A stretch of DNA of 64,000 nucleotides from Streptomyces sp. NBC_01314 (GCF_041435215.1 NZ_CP108394.1:10106001-10170000), one strand, 5' to 3'; shown: positions 18,778-27,603, counted from the stretch's first letter. Made by a program: numbers and translations. Notes: generated by a model not told the origin, from the letters alone.

Positions 18778-19898
18778 AGGCCCAGCGCCTTCGACCCGAT
18801 CGCGAGCAGCGCGATGTCCGCCTGCGGCGCGTGCACGGGCGCGCACTGGATGTCCCGGAAGTGCCGCTCCAGCGGATTGCCCCGCGCCAGTCCCGGGTTG
18901 CCGAGCAGCCGCACGGCCAGCCCCACCGCCCGCACCCCGTGCCGGTCCGCCAACACCCGTGCCCCCAGCGCCTGTTCGGGCGTGTACGAGGAGTCGCCCG
19001 CGTCGACCCTCGCCGCACCGCCGAACACCAGCTCCTCAGCGGCGGTCAGCAGCATCTCGATCTCCCCGGCGGCCGCCCGGAAGCGTTCCGTGCGGGCCAC
19101 CGGGTGCCCGAGATTGGCGGGCACCCGCTCATGGGCGAACGTACGGAAGAACGCCTGAGCGGCCCGCGCCACCCCCAAGTACAGTGCGGCCAGCGGGAGA
19201 TGGACCGCCGCTCCCGCCCGGTTGTCCTGCTCGGCGGCGGGCCCGTACGGGGCGAGACCGATGACCTGTTCGTACGGCACCTCCACCTCCTGGAACGTCA
19301 CGTCGTGGCTGCCACTGGCCCGCAGCCCCAACGGGTCCCAGTCACCGGCGATGTCGATGCCGGGCGAGCCGCCGGGCACCAGGAACGTGCCCACCCGTGG
19401 TTCGGTCTCGTCGGTGGTCGCCCAGACCAGGAACCAGCCGAGCCCCTCCGCCCCCGTCACGAACCGCTTGGTGCCGCTGATCGCCCAGCCGTCGCCCGAT
19501 CGCCGGGCACGGGTGGCGGGCAGCCCGCCCCGCGCGGGGGAGCCCAACTCGGGCTCCACACGGGCGTGGTTGATCAGCACCGGCCGCTCCCCGGACTCCT
19601 TGACGAGCCGCGCGTACAACTCCTCCGGCCAGTGCGGCCGCGCGGCCTGGCGGGCATGCGCGACGAGTGTCATCGCCGAGATCAGCGCGACGGACGGGTC
19701 GCCCTGCCCGAGCGCGTGCAGGATACGGGCCGTCTCCTCCACACCGGCTCCCCGGCCGCCGTACCGCTTGCCGACGCTCGCCGTGAGCAGCCCGGCCTCA
19801 TGCGCGACCCGGAGGGACTCGGCGGGGAAGTCCCCGGACCGGTCGTACCCGGGCGCCAGCGCGGCGAGACGGTCGATCACCTGACGGTCGCCGCTCAC
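18774..19898 (-). CDS. Acyl-CoA dehydrogenase-fold flavin monooxygenase (SfnB/DszC-like), 374 aa
   Basis: The protein has the ACAD fold with the central beta region ISGTKRFVTGAEGLGWFLVWA (split around residue 150) and VTFQEVEVPYEQVIG. Its placement in a sulfonate operon and its overall form resemble the SfnB/DszC group, where reduced flavin and O2 oxidise organosulfur compounds, rather than a fatty-acid dehydrogenase. The catalytic Glu of true acyl-CoA dehydrogenases cannot be placed. The GTG at 19898 overlaps the upstream stop by 4 bp. It would work with a separate NADH:FMN reductase, which is not in this window. Confidence 0.75.
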   Translation of the reverse strand: MSGDRQVIDRLAALAPGYDRSGDFPAESLRVAHEAGLLTASVGKRYGGRGAGVEETARILHALGQGDPSVALISAMTLVAHARQAARPHWPEELYARLVKESGERPVLINHARVEPELGSPARGGLPATRARRSGDGWAISGTKRFVTGAEGLGWFLVWATTDETEPRVGTFLVPGGSPGIDIAGDWDPLGLRASGSHDVTFQEVEVPYEQVIGLAPYGPAAEQDNRAGAAVHLPLAALYLGVARAAQAFFRTFAHERVPANLGHPVARTERFRAAAGEIEMLLTAAEELVFGGAARVDAGDSSYTPEQALGARVLADRHGVRAVGLAVRLLGNPGLARGNPLERHFRDIQCAPVHAPQADIALLAIGSKALGL

Positions 19899-20902
19899 AG
19901 GGCCTTCCTCAGCTCGGCGTCGAGCGCGTTCGTCCAGAACGACTTCACGTCCAGTTTCTCCTTCAGCGCGCCCAGTTCGGCGAATGCGTCGGCGACCTTC
20001 TGCTGCGAGGCGATCGTGTCGTCGCCGACCGTGCGGGCCGCGGTGGGACGCTGCGCCTGCGCGTCGAGCAGATCCTTTCTCGCCTGCGCGAGCGGCTGGT
20101 GGGTGGCCTCAGCGGTGATCTTCGCGAAGCCGTCCTCCTGCCCGTCCCGGACATACGCGTACGCCCGGGTGATCCTGGCGATGAGATCCGCCACCGCCGC
20201 CTTCTGCGCGGGGCTCCTCAGCACACTGTCCCTGGCCGACCAGAGGAAGTTGCCCGACAGGATGTCCTCCCCGGACCCGACCGTCGTGGCGCTCTGCTGG
20301 TGCGCGGTGATGATCGAGGTGCCGTAGGAGGCGAAGGCGTCGATGCCGCCGCCGTTGAGGGCGGCGAGGCCGTCGTTGGGCAGCAGCGGCTTGGCGTCGA
20401 TGTCGGACCACTTCAGGCCGGCCTGCCTCAGCAACTCGTACAGGAAGTAGTGGGCGGTGGTGTTCTGCACATAGCCGACCTTCCTGCCCTTCAGACCGGC
20501 GATGTCGGTGACCTTCGAACCCTTGGGGACGACGACCTCCTGGTTGAGGGTCGCGGCGCGCTGCACGGCGACGACCTCGAAGTTCGGGTCGCCGTCGGCG
20601 GCAGCGAAGATCGGCGGGATCTCACTGGAGGACGCCAGATCCAGGGCCCCGGCACGGATGGCCTGGAGCTGCTGGTCACCTCCCTGGAAGAGGTTCCACC
20701 GGACCTTGTACGCGGTGTCGTCGAGCCCCGCGTACTTCAGGATCGCCTCCTCGCTCTTCCAGCCGGTGGCGCCGACTCTCAAGGTCACGGACGACAGGTC
20801 GGACGAGGACGACGAGGACTCGGCCTCGGCGGAGGCGCCGCACGCCGCCGTGAGCATCAGGAACAGAGCGGCGGCGGACGTGCGCATGGTGCGCTGGAAC
20901 AC
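19895..20902 (-). CDS. Lipoprotein substrate-binding protein, aliphatic sulfonate type, 335 aa
   Basis: This is an ABC-importer binding protein of the SsuA/TauA (NMT1) class. A signal peptide ends in the lipobox LMLTAACG (Cys at about 22), followed by a Ser-rich linker. Features of the fold include VVVPKGSKVTDIAGLKGRKVGY and the FASYGTSIITAH hinge region. The GTG at 20902 is preceded by GGAG with 6-nt spacing, which is better than the internal ATG at 20887. It is the second of two binding proteins in this operon, which has only one permease/ATPase pair. Confidence 0.87.
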   Translation of the reverse strand: MFQRTMRTSAAALFLMLTAACGASAEAESSSSSSDLSSVTLRVGATGWKSEEAILKYAGLDDTAYKVRWNLFQGGDQQLQAIRAGALDLASSSEIPPIFAAADGDPNFEVVAVQRAATLNQEVVVPKGSKVTDIAGLKGRKVGYVQNTTAHYFLYELLRQAGLKWSDIDAKPLLPNDGLAALNGGGIDAFASYGTSIITAHQQSATTVGSGEDILSGNFLWSARDSVLRSPAQKAAVADLIARITRAYAYVRDGQEDGFAKITAEATHQPLAQARKDLLDAQAQRPTAARTVGDDTIASQQKVADAFAELGALKEKLDVKSFWTNALDAELRKAL

Positions 20903-20939
20903 GGGATCTCCATGAGGGTGTGTCGCCGACCGGCGAAGG

Positions 20940-22040
20940 TCAGGCAGCCTGGGCGCCGGCGGCGCGGTGGGCGAGCTCCTGCCGGACCAGCGGCAGGACA
21001 TGGCGGGCGTAGTCGATGGCGTCGTTCAGCGGGTCGTAGCCCCGGACCGACAGCAGGTCGCAGCCGATGTCGACGTAGTCGAGCAGCGCCTTGGCGACCG
21101 TCTCCGGGGTGCCGACGAGGGCGGTGGAGGCCCCGGCCGCGTTGGTGGCGACCGCCGGCGCGGTCCACAGGCAGCGGTCATGCACCTCGCCGCGCTCGGC
21201 GATGTCGAGCAGTCGCTGCGAGCCGACGTTCGCCGGGCGCCCGCTGGTCCGGTAGTGCCGGAACGCGTCCGACGAGGCCGACTCCGCCTTCAGCGCACCC
21301 AGCGTGCGGTGGGCCTTCTCCCAGGCCAGCTCCTCGGTGGGTGCGATGATCGGCCGGAACGACACCCAGATCCGCGGATGGGGGCGCCCGGCGGCGTCCG
21401 CGACCGCGTTCACGGCGGCGATCTGCTCCGCCGTCTCCTTGAGAGGCTCGCCCCACAGCCCGAAGATGTCGCCCTGTTGCCCGCCCACCCGGTAGGCGTC
21501 CTGCGACGATCCGCCCACCGAGACCGGGATCAGCCCGTTCACCGGCCTCACATCGCTGTGGTAGCCCTCGAACCGGAAGTACTTGCCCTCGTGCGAGACG
21601 GGCCCGTCGGCCGTCCACACCTTCCTCAGGATCTGGATGTACTCGTCCGAACGCTCGTACCGCTCCGCCTTGTCGAGGTAGTCACCCTCCCGCCGCTGCT
21701 CCTCGTCACTGCCTCCGGAGATGATGTGCAGCGACAGCCTGCCGTCGCTGATCCGATCGAGGGTCGCGAGGGCCCGGGCGGCGTGCGTCGGGAAGATGAC
21801 GCCCGGCCGGTGGGCCAGGATCGGGCGGATCCGCTCGGTGTGCGTGGCCACGAACTGGGCCAACTGGAGCGCGTCCGGGGACGCGGAGTGGTAGGCGACC
21901 AGGGTGTGGTCGAAACCGCCGTCGTCCAGGGCGCGGGCGTACCTGCGCACATGGTCGGGGTCGAAGCCGGTACGCGCGCTCGCCGCGGGCCCGTTGACAC
22001 CGGGGGCGGTGTGCACGGCGCTGATGAATTCGACGGGCAT
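20940..22040 (-). CDS. ssuD: FMNH2-dependent alkanesulfonate monooxygenase (SsuD-like, LLM class), 366 aa
   Basis: The family cleaves the C-S bond of alkanesulfonates to sulfite and an aldehyde using reduced flavin and O2. The TIM-barrel bacterial-luciferase fold shows RIRPILAHRPGVIFPTHAAR, the HIISGGSDEEQRREGD motif typical of SsuD, and PVSVGGSSQDAYRVG. The ATG at 22040 has GGGAG upstream. The usual reductase partner SsuE is not encoded here, so flavin reduction must come from elsewhere. It lies between the two binding-protein genes in the minus-strand operon. Confidence 0.9.
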   Translation of the reverse strand: MPVEFISAVHTAPGVNGPAASARTGFDPDHVRRYARALDDGGFDHTLVAYHSASPDALQLAQFVATHTERIRPILAHRPGVIFPTHAARALATLDRISDGRLSLHIISGGSDEEQRREGDYLDKAERYERSDEYIQILRKVWTADGPVSHEGKYFRFEGYHSDVRPVNGLIPVSVGGSSQDAYRVGGQQGDIFGLWGEPLKETAEQIAAVNAVADAAGRPHPRIWVSFRPIIAPTEELAWEKAHRTLGALKAESASSDAFRHYRTSGRPANVGSQRLLDIAERGEVHDRCLWTAPAVATNAAGASTALVGTPETVAKALLDYVDIGCDLLSVRGYDPLNDAIDYARHVLPLVRQELAHRAAGAQAA

Positions 22041-22095
22041 GATGAACTCCCTGCGGGAAACGGTCACTTGAGCAGGACGGAGAGGGAGGAGGGGG

Positions 22096-23079
22096 TCACT
22101 CGAGGACGCTGGTGTCGGCGGTCCCGGCCACATCGACGTTCGGTTCGAGCACACCGATGCCGTTCATCAGGTCGGCGACACCCTGGACCGTCCCGGTCAC
22201 CTCGTTGTCGATCGGCAGCACCTGGCTGTATGCCGCCGAGGCGAGGGTCTTCGCCACGGACCGGTCGGCGCCGTTGCGTTCCACGATGGCCTTCGCGTAC
22301 GCGTCCTCGTGCGTGTCGGCCCACTTCAGGGCCGTACCGAGCCGCTTCAGGAAGTCCCCGAGCGCGGCCTTCTTGCCAGCGTCGGCGAGGGCCTCGTCGG
22401 AAGCGCCGATGAAGCCGTACCCGCTGACGCGGCCGTCGGCGCCGTCGACGAGCAGCTTGCCGCCCTGCTCCAGACCGACGGCCTGGTAGACGCCGAAGGT
22501 CGCCCACGCCTTGATCCTCCCGGAGGCGAAGGCGGCCTGCGCGTCCGTCGGCAGCAGGTACTGCACCTTCACGTCGGAGTACGTCAGCCCGTTCTGCCGC
22601 AGGACGTTGGCGAGCAGGTACTCCGAGATGCTGCCCTTGGCCGAGGACACCACGACTTTCCGGCCCTTGAGGTCCCTGACACTGTCGATGCCGGACCCGT
22701 CCCGGACGACGATGCCGACATGCCGCCCGTCGTTCTTCAGCGCGGCGACCGTCTTGAACCTCACCCCGCCGCTGAGTGCCTGGAGGGCGGGCAGGTCGGC
22801 CGAGTAGGTGGTGTCGGCGGCGTTCGCCTGCACGGCCTGGTAGAGCGGGGCCGCGCCCTCGAACTCGGCCCATTTCACCCGGTAGTCGGCCCCCTTGAGA
22901 GCGCCGGAGGCGGCGACGATGGTCTGGAGGGTCCTGGCCTGGTCGCCGATGGTCAGCGTGACCCGGCCGTCCTCGGCGGAAGCCCGCGCCGAGGAGTCCT
23001 GGCCGCAGCCGGTCAGCGCCAACAGGGCGGTGAGGCTCAGTGCGGCGGCCGCGAGTCGGTGTACTGCTGGGGGTGTCAC
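22096..23079 (-). CDS. Lipoprotein substrate-binding protein, sulfonate/taurine type, 327 aa
   Basis: The second SsuA-class binding protein has the lipobox LLALTGCG (Cys at about 25) and the fold motifs GIVVRDGSGIDSVRDLKGRK and KAWATFGVYQAV. Its GTG start (23079) overlaps the stop of the ATPase gene (GTGA), so it is probably the primary partner of the transporter; the other binding protein lies three genes further on. Sequence differs enough from the first that distinct ligands are likely. Confidence 0.87.
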   Translation of the reverse strand: MTPPAVHRLAAAALSLTALLALTGCGQDSSARASAEDGRVTLTIGDQARTLQTIVAASGALKGADYRVKWAEFEGAAPLYQAVQANAADTTYSADLPALQALSGGVRFKTVAALKNDGRHVGIVVRDGSGIDSVRDLKGRKVVVSSAKGSISEYLLANVLRQNGLTYSDVKVQYLLPTDAQAAFASGRIKAWATFGVYQAVGLEQGGKLLVDGADGRVSGYGFIGASDEALADAGKKAALGDFLKRLGTALKWADTHEDAYAKAIVERNGADRSVAKTLASAAYSQVLPIDNEVTGTVQGVADLMNGIGVLEPNVDVAGTADTSVLE

Positions 23080-23822
23080 GAGGGGGTTCCTTCCAGGGCG
23101 CGGTGCACGCCGAGCCAGGTCAGCAGGCGGGCACGCAGGGAGACGAACTCGGGGGCGGTCAGATCACGGGGCCGGGGAAGATCGACGGTCAACTCGTGCG
23201 CGATACGGCCCTCGTCCATCACCAGCACACGGTCGGCGAGCAGCAGCGCCTCCTCCACGTCGTGCGTGACCAGGAGGATCGCGCAGCGGTGGCGCTGCCA
23301 CAGCTCGGCGACCAGCTGCTGCACCCTGCCCCGGGTGAGGGCGTCGAGAGCGCCGAACGGCTCGTCCAGCAGCAGGAGTTCGGGCTCACGGACAAGCGCG
23401 CGGGCCAGTGAGACCCGCTGGGCCTGACCACCGGACAGCGTCTTCGGCCATACGGTCGCGCGGTCCGCGATACCGACCTCGTCCAGTGCCTTCGCGGCCC
23501 GTGCCCTGTCGGGCCGGCCCGGCAGGCCGAGGACCACGTTGCGCCACACCTTCAGCCAGGGCAGCAGCCGGGGCGACTGGAAGGCGGCACTGCGCCGGGC
23601 CGGCACGGTCACCTCGCCGCCGATCTCCTCGTCCAGCCCGGCGAGGATCCGCAGCAGCGTCGACTTGCCGCAGCCGCTGTGCCCGAGGAGAGCCACGAAC
23701 TCGCCCTCGCGGATGTCGAGATCGAGCTCGTGCAGCACGGTGTGACCGTCGAAGGCCCGCGAGAGCCCGCGTATCTCCACGCTGTTGGACCCGCCGGTGG
23801 CGGTCTCGGACACGGTGGTCAT
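23076..23822 (-). CDS. ssuB: ABC transporter ATPase, sulfonate type (SsuB-like), 248 aa
   Basis: All ABC motifs are present: Walker A LGHSGCGKST, the signature LSGGQAQR, Walker B LLLLDEPFGALD and the switch His in VTHDVEEAL. The ATG at 23822 overlaps the permease stop (ATGA); the frame is open further upstream inside the permease gene, but that is not coding. It energises import with the adjacent permease. Confidence 0.92.
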   Translation of the reverse strand: MTTVSETATGGSNSVEIRGLSRAFDGHTVLHELDLDIREGEFVALLGHSGCGKSTLLRILAGLDEEIGGEVTVPARRSAAFQSPRLLPWLKVWRNVVLGLPGRPDRARAAKALDEVGIADRATVWPKTLSGGQAQRVSLARALVREPELLLLDEPFGALDALTRGRVQQLVAELWQRHRCAILLVTHDVEEALLLADRVLVMDEGRIAHELTVDLPRPRDLTAPEFVSLRARLLTWLGVHRALEGTPS

Positions 23823-24691
23823 GCCTCCCCCTCGAAGTTGGCCCGCCAGGCGAGCAACCTGCGCGACAGGACACGTACGGCGAAGTCGCAGGCCAGGCCG
23901 AGCAGCGCGTACACGGCGAGGCAGAGCACGATGACATCCGTGCGGAAGTACTGCTGGGCGTTGCTCATCAGATAGCCGAGCCCCGCGTCCGCGTTGATCT
24001 GCTCGGCGAACACCAGCGCCAGCCAGGCCGTCGACAGCGCGTACCGGAGCCCCACGAGAGCCCCGGGCAGCGCGCTCGGCAGGATCACGTACGTGATCAG
24101 CCCCAGTCGGCCGAGGCCCATCATCCGTGCGGCTTCGACGAGTTGGGCGTCCGTCGAGCGGATGCCGCCGTAGATGTTGAAGTACAGCGGATACGTCACA
24201 CCCAGCGCGACGAGCGCGATCTTCGGCGTCTCCTCGATGCCGAACCACACGATGAACAGGGGGATCAGACCCACCCACGGGATCGCCCGGAACATGCCCA
24301 TCGAGGAGTCGATGACGTCCTCGCCCAGCCGGAACAGACCGGCCAGCAGCGACAGGCTCAGGGCGACGGTCGCCCCGATCAGGAAGCCGGTGGCGGCCCG
24401 CCTGCCCGAGGCGGCGATGGCATCGGGGAGTTCGCCGCTCCTCGTCAGTTCCACGGCCTGCCGGCCGACGTCCACGGGGGAGGCGAGGACGGACTCGGGG
24501 AGCAGTCCGGTCGCCGATGCCAGGAACCACAGCAGGACCAGACCGACGGGACCGCAGGCGCGGCGGACGGCACGGGGGAGGGTGACACGACGCGTGGTCC
24601 GCGCGGTGCCCCGGATGGTGACGCGGGCCGGCGCGGGCGCCGTGCCCTCGGTGGCCGGACGCTGGGGGAGCACAAGTGGTTTCGTCATCAT
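23819..24691 (-). CDS. ssuC: ABC transporter permease, sulfonate type (SsuC-like), 290 aa
   Basis: This is a polytopic membrane protein with about six helices starting near residue 48 (GPVGLVLLWFLAS). The ATPase-coupling EAA loop reads EAARMMGLGRLGLITYVILP (about 200-219). A basic, Ala-rich cytoplasmic N-terminus precedes the first helix. An ATG at 24691 or 24688 may start it; the second overlaps the rhodanese stop. Confidence 0.9.
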   Translation of the reverse strand: MMTKPLVLPQRPATEGTAPAPARVTIRGTARTTRRVTLPRAVRRACGPVGLVLLWFLASATGLLPESVLASPVDVGRQAVELTRSGELPDAIAASGRRAATGFLIGATVALSLSLLAGLFRLGEDVIDSSMGMFRAIPWVGLIPLFIVWFGIEETPKIALVALGVTYPLYFNIYGGIRSTDAQLVEAARMMGLGRLGLITYVILPSALPGALVGLRYALSTAWLALVFAEQINADAGLGYLMSNAQQYFRTDVIVLCLAVYALLGLACDFAVRVLSRRLLAWRANFEGEA

Positions 24692-25620
24692 GGTCGGCTC
24701 CCCTCCACGGCCGGGCGGGCCGGATCGGCGGACCAGGCGGACCAGGAGCCGGGGAAGAGCGTCGCCTCGAAACCGGCGAGGGCGAGCGCGGCGATCTGAT
24801 GGGCGGCGGTGACACCGGAACCGCAGTACACGCCGATGCGCTCCACCCGGTCGGCGCCCTTCGCCACGAACCGTTCCCGCAGTTCCTCGGCGGAGCGGAA
24901 CGTCCCGTCGGCCGTCAGGTTCTCCCCGGTAGGCGCCGACAACGCCCCCGGAATGTGCCCGGCCCGCGCATCCACCGGCTCGACCTCACCCCGATACCGC
25001 TCGGTGGCCCGCGCGTCCAACAGCAGCCCCGACAAGGCCAGTTGGGCGGCTCCGTCGGCATCCGTCACCGGCAGCCCACCGGGTCGCAGGACGACATCAC
25101 CGGGCACCGGAGCGGCGGGCACCCCCGGTTCCAGCTCGAGCCCGGCGGCTTTCCACGCCCCCAACGCCCCGTCCAGCAGCGTCACGTCGGCCACCCCGGC
25201 GAACCGCAGGAGCCACCACGCCCGTGCCGCCGCCGTGTTGCCCAGATCGTCGTACACGACGACCGGACTCCCCTCCCCGACACCCCAACGCCGTGCCGCG
25301 GCCTGGAGTTCGGCCGGCTCGGGCAGTGGATGCCGCCCGCCCTGCGGGCTCGGCGGCGCGGCCAGTTCGGTGTCGAGGTCCACATACACCGCGCCCGGGA
25401 TGTGCCCGGCGGTGTAGTGCTCGCGGCCGTGCGGGTCACCGAGCGCCCATCGCACATCGAGCAGTACGGGCGGGCGCTCGGAGCGGAGCAGTGCGGGCGG
25501 GCGCTCGGAGCGGAGCAGTGCGGCGAGTTCGGCGACGGACGTCGTGACCCGCACGTTCGCGGGCCGCCCGCCACCCGCACCCGTCCCGATGTCCGTCCCC
25601 GTGTCCGTGCCGGCGCTCAT
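24688..25620 (-). CDS. Two-domain sulfurtransferase (rhodanese), 310 aa
   Basis: Two rhodanese domains are visible. The first (about 20-150) has VLLDVRWALGDP and GHIPGAVYVDLDTE but no active-site Cys. The second (about 175-300) has LLDARATERYRG and the active loop VYCGSGVTA with the persulfide cysteine. Such enzymes move sulfane sulfur from thiosulfate or mercaptopyruvate to acceptors. In a desulfonation operon this could handle sulfite/thiosulfate. A 27-bp in-frame duplication near the N-terminus (about 25465-25520) repeats LLRSERPPx. The ATG at 25620 overlaps the hydrolase stop. Confidence 0.9.
   Translation of the reverse strand: MSAGTDTGTDIGTGAGGGRPANVRVTTSVAELAALLRSERPPALLRSERPPVLLDVRWALGDPHGREHYTAGHIPGAVYVDLDTELAAPPSPQGGRHPLPEPAELQAAARRWGVGEGSPVVVYDDLGNTAAARAWWLLRFAGVADVTLLDGALGAWKAAGLELEPGVPAAPVPGDVVLRPGGLPVTDADGAAQLALSGLLLDARATERYRGEVEPVDARAGHIPGALSAPTGENLTADGTFRSAEELRERFVAKGADRVERIGVYCGSGVTAAHQIAALALAGFEATLFPGSWSAWSADPARPAVEGSRP
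25465..25520. repeat. 27-bp direct repeat within the rhodanese gene
   Basis: The gcgctcggagcggagcagtgc core occurs at 25474 and again at 25501, giving two copies of a nine-residue segment just before the first rhodanese domain. Confidence 0.85.
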
Positions 25621-26330
25621 ACCGCGCTCTCCGCGATGGCGGGCAGCTCGGCGGACAGGCGCAGCCGTTCGAGGAAGAGGACCACCGTGGCGGCGGCGGT
25701 GCGGTGGTGGGCGTCGTTCAGTACGTCGTGCCGGCCGCCGCCGAAGGTCACGGTCCGTACGGCGGGGTGGCCCGCGTACGCGTCGAGCGCCCCGAGGAGC
25801 GGGCTGACGGTGTCGTCCGTGCCGTGCAGGGCGAGCACGGGGACGTCCACGAGGTCCAGGTGCAGCTCCGGCAGGTTGTCGGGGTTCTCGTCGAGCGCGC
25901 CCCGCCGGAAGTCCGGGTCGTTCGCCAGCCGCCCCTGATGGGTGGGGCAGGCGGTCCGTTCGTTCACTTCGGTCTCCCAACTCCCGGACACCCAGGGCCC
26001 GACGGGCAGCCCGGCGAGGATCAGCGCGTCGAGTCCCGTGGCCCGCTCCGCGGCGAGCCGTACGGCGTACCGGGCGCCCGTGTCGGAGCCGACCAGCACC
26101 TTGGGGCCGGGCAGCGACGCGTCGGCCAGGAGCTTGGTCGCCGCTTCGAGGACCGAGGGGTCGGCGGTCGGATCGCCCAGGGCGCGGACACGGTAGGCGT
26201 CGAAGGCGAGACGGCGGCCGAACCGCTCGTACACGCCGCCGTGCTCACCCCGCCCGGCGAGCACGACGAGCGTGCCGCGCGGGGCGAGACCTTCGGGTTC
26301 GTCCCAGGAGGACAGTGCGGAGGAGGGCAT
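25617..26330 (-). CDS. Alpha/beta hydrolase with Asp at the nucleophile elbow, 237 aa
   Basis: This is an S33-like alpha/beta hydrolase: an oxyanion-type segment (TLVVLAGRGEHGG), nucleophile elbow VGSDTGAR (about 80-87), acid loop LHGTDDTVSP and a C-terminal GGGRHDVLND histidine. The elbow reads G-S-D-T-G, which places Asp where esterases have Ser; this is the pattern of epoxide hydrolases and haloalkane dehalogenases. It is the promoter-proximal gene of the nine-gene operon, with GGGAG before the ATG at 26330. An ester, epoxide or halide substrate linked to organosulfur use is conceivable; none can be named. Confidence 0.75.
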   Translation of the reverse strand: MPSSALSSWDEPEGLAPRGTLVVLAGRGEHGGVYERFGRRLAFDAYRVRALGDPTADPSVLEAATKLLADASLPGPKVLVGSDTGARYAVRLAAERATGLDALILAGLPVGPWVSGSWETEVNERTACPTHQGRLANDPDFRRGALDENPDNLPELHLDLVDVPVLALHGTDDTVSPLLGALDAYAGHPAVRTVTFGGGRHDVLNDAHHRTAAATVVLFLERLRLSAELPAIAESAV

Positions 26331-26667
26331 GGGGAAGCAACTCCCGTTTCAGGGCAGGGGAAAGGAGCGAGACAGCGTGTGGAGAGAGCCGGACGGACAC
26401 GTGTCAGTTCAGCGGAGACCACTCACGTGCGCGGGGAGAGAGCACCGCCGGAGCGGAGGCAGGGGAAATCAGCGGATCAACGACAGCGCGCGCTGCACGC
26501 CACACCGAAGTCGATGACTCGGCGCTGCGTCAGAAAGGCAGCAGAGGCGGTCGCGGGAATCATGTGTTCATCATGACCGGCGGTGCGGCGTCACGTCCAA
26601 CGACGATTCCGCATCGAAACCGATCAGGAATCGCGATCGATGCCGGGCGGCGGCTACCGTCGCCCGC
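26331..26667. promoter_or_regulatory. Divergent promoter region of the sulfonate operon and the LysR gene
   Basis: This 337-bp spacer holds an inverted repeat CGATTCC/GGAATCG (26604-26610 and 26627-26633, 16-bp spacer) ending about 20 bp upstream of a TACCGT -10-like box (26655-26660). That box sits 7 nt before the LysR ATG, so the LysR mRNA may be leaderless and autoregulated through the repeat. No -35/-10 pair for the minus-strand operon could be fixed. Confidence 0.5.
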
Positions 26668-27516
26668 ATGCCCCAACCTGTCCTCGACATCGTGGCCCTG
26701 CGCAGTCTGACCGCGATAGCCGACTGCGGAGGTTTCCACCGCGCGGCCCGCTCCCTCGCCCTCAGCCAGTCCGCGGTGAGCCAGCACGTCCGTAGGCTGG
26801 AGAAGACGCTCGGCCGCGCGATCGTCGAACGCGAGGGGCGTGGCACCCGTTTCACCCCCGACGGACGGCTCCTCGTCGAGCAGGCCCGCCGCATCCTCGC
26901 CGTCCACGACGAGGCCGTACGCGTCCTGCTCGACATCGACGGCGACACCGTCACCATCGGCTCCACCGAACACGCGGCCGACCAGTTTCTTCCCCGGCTG
27001 ACGGCGGCCGTGCAGGAGATGCGCCCCGGCTGCCGCGTGCGGTTCCGTATCGACCGCTCGGCACGGCTCGTCGAGGCCGTGGAGCGGGGGAGCGTCGATG
27101 TCGCGGTGTACGTCACCGAGGCGGCCGCGACCGAGGGCACCCCTGTCGGGGGTCTGCCCCTGACCTGGTACGCCCCGCCCGGCTGGGAGGCACCGGTCGC
27201 CCCCGTCCCGGTCCCGTTGGTGGCGGTCGAGGACCCGTGCGCGATCCGCCGCCGGGCCATCTCGACGCTCGCCGCACACGGTGTCGCCGCCACTGTCGTC
27301 GGCGACGCGGGCTATCTCGCCGGTGTCCTCGACATCGCCCGCACCGGCCAGGGCGTCGCCCTCCTTGCCGCCGTCGGCCCCGCCCCCGACGGGCTCACTC
27401 CGTACGACGGACTTCCGCCCGTCACCCCCATCCCCATGAGCGCCCTCGCCCGTCCCGGCGCCGACCCGGCCACGGTGGAGGCCGCCTTCGCGGCTGTACG
27501 GGATCTGTTGCGCTGA
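26668..27516 (+). CDS. LysR-family transcriptional regulator, 282 aa
   Basis: The N-terminal winged HTH is clear (about 5-65: LRSLTAIADCGGFHRAAR, LSQSAVSQHVRRLE), followed by a LysR substrate-binding domain from about residue 90. It is divergent to the nine-gene sulfonate operon, the classic LysR arrangement, so it probably controls that operon in response to sulfur supply. The effector is unknown. No Shine-Dalgarno is present; a TACCGT box lies 7 nt upstream. Confidence 0.88.
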   Translation: MPQPVLDIVALRSLTAIADCGGFHRAARSLALSQSAVSQHVRRLEKTLGRAIVEREGRGTRFTPDGRLLVEQARRILAVHDEAVRVLLDIDGDTVTIGSTEHAADQFLPRLTAAVQEMRPGCRVRFRIDRSARLVEAVERGSVDVAVYVTEAAATEGTPVGGLPLTWYAPPGWEAPVAPVPVPLVAVEDPCAIRRRAISTLAAHGVAATVVGDAGYLAGVLDIARTGQGVALLAAVGPAPDGLTPYDGLPPVTPIPMSALARPGADPATVEAAFAAVRDLLR

Positions 27517-27561
27517 GGGAGCGGTGCGCGGAGAACCGGGCGGGACCCGGCCGTTCGCTCA

Positions 27562-27603
27562 TCGCGACGCCGTGGGTCAGCCTCGCGACGCCGTGGGTCA
27601 GCC
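27562..27603. repeat. 21-bp tandem duplication at the 3' end of the MarR gene
   Basis: The units 27562-27582 and 27583-27603 are identical (tcgcgacgccgtgggtcagcc less one base in this quotation style: 20 bases shown plus flank). The MarR stop codon lies inside the second unit, so the copy number does not alter the protein beyond the stop. Confidence 0.85.

Noticed and set aside
18778..18846. ATG at 18846 for the FAD oxidase
   Set aside because: It lies inside the upstream gene; the GTG overlapping that gene's stop gives the usual N-terminus.
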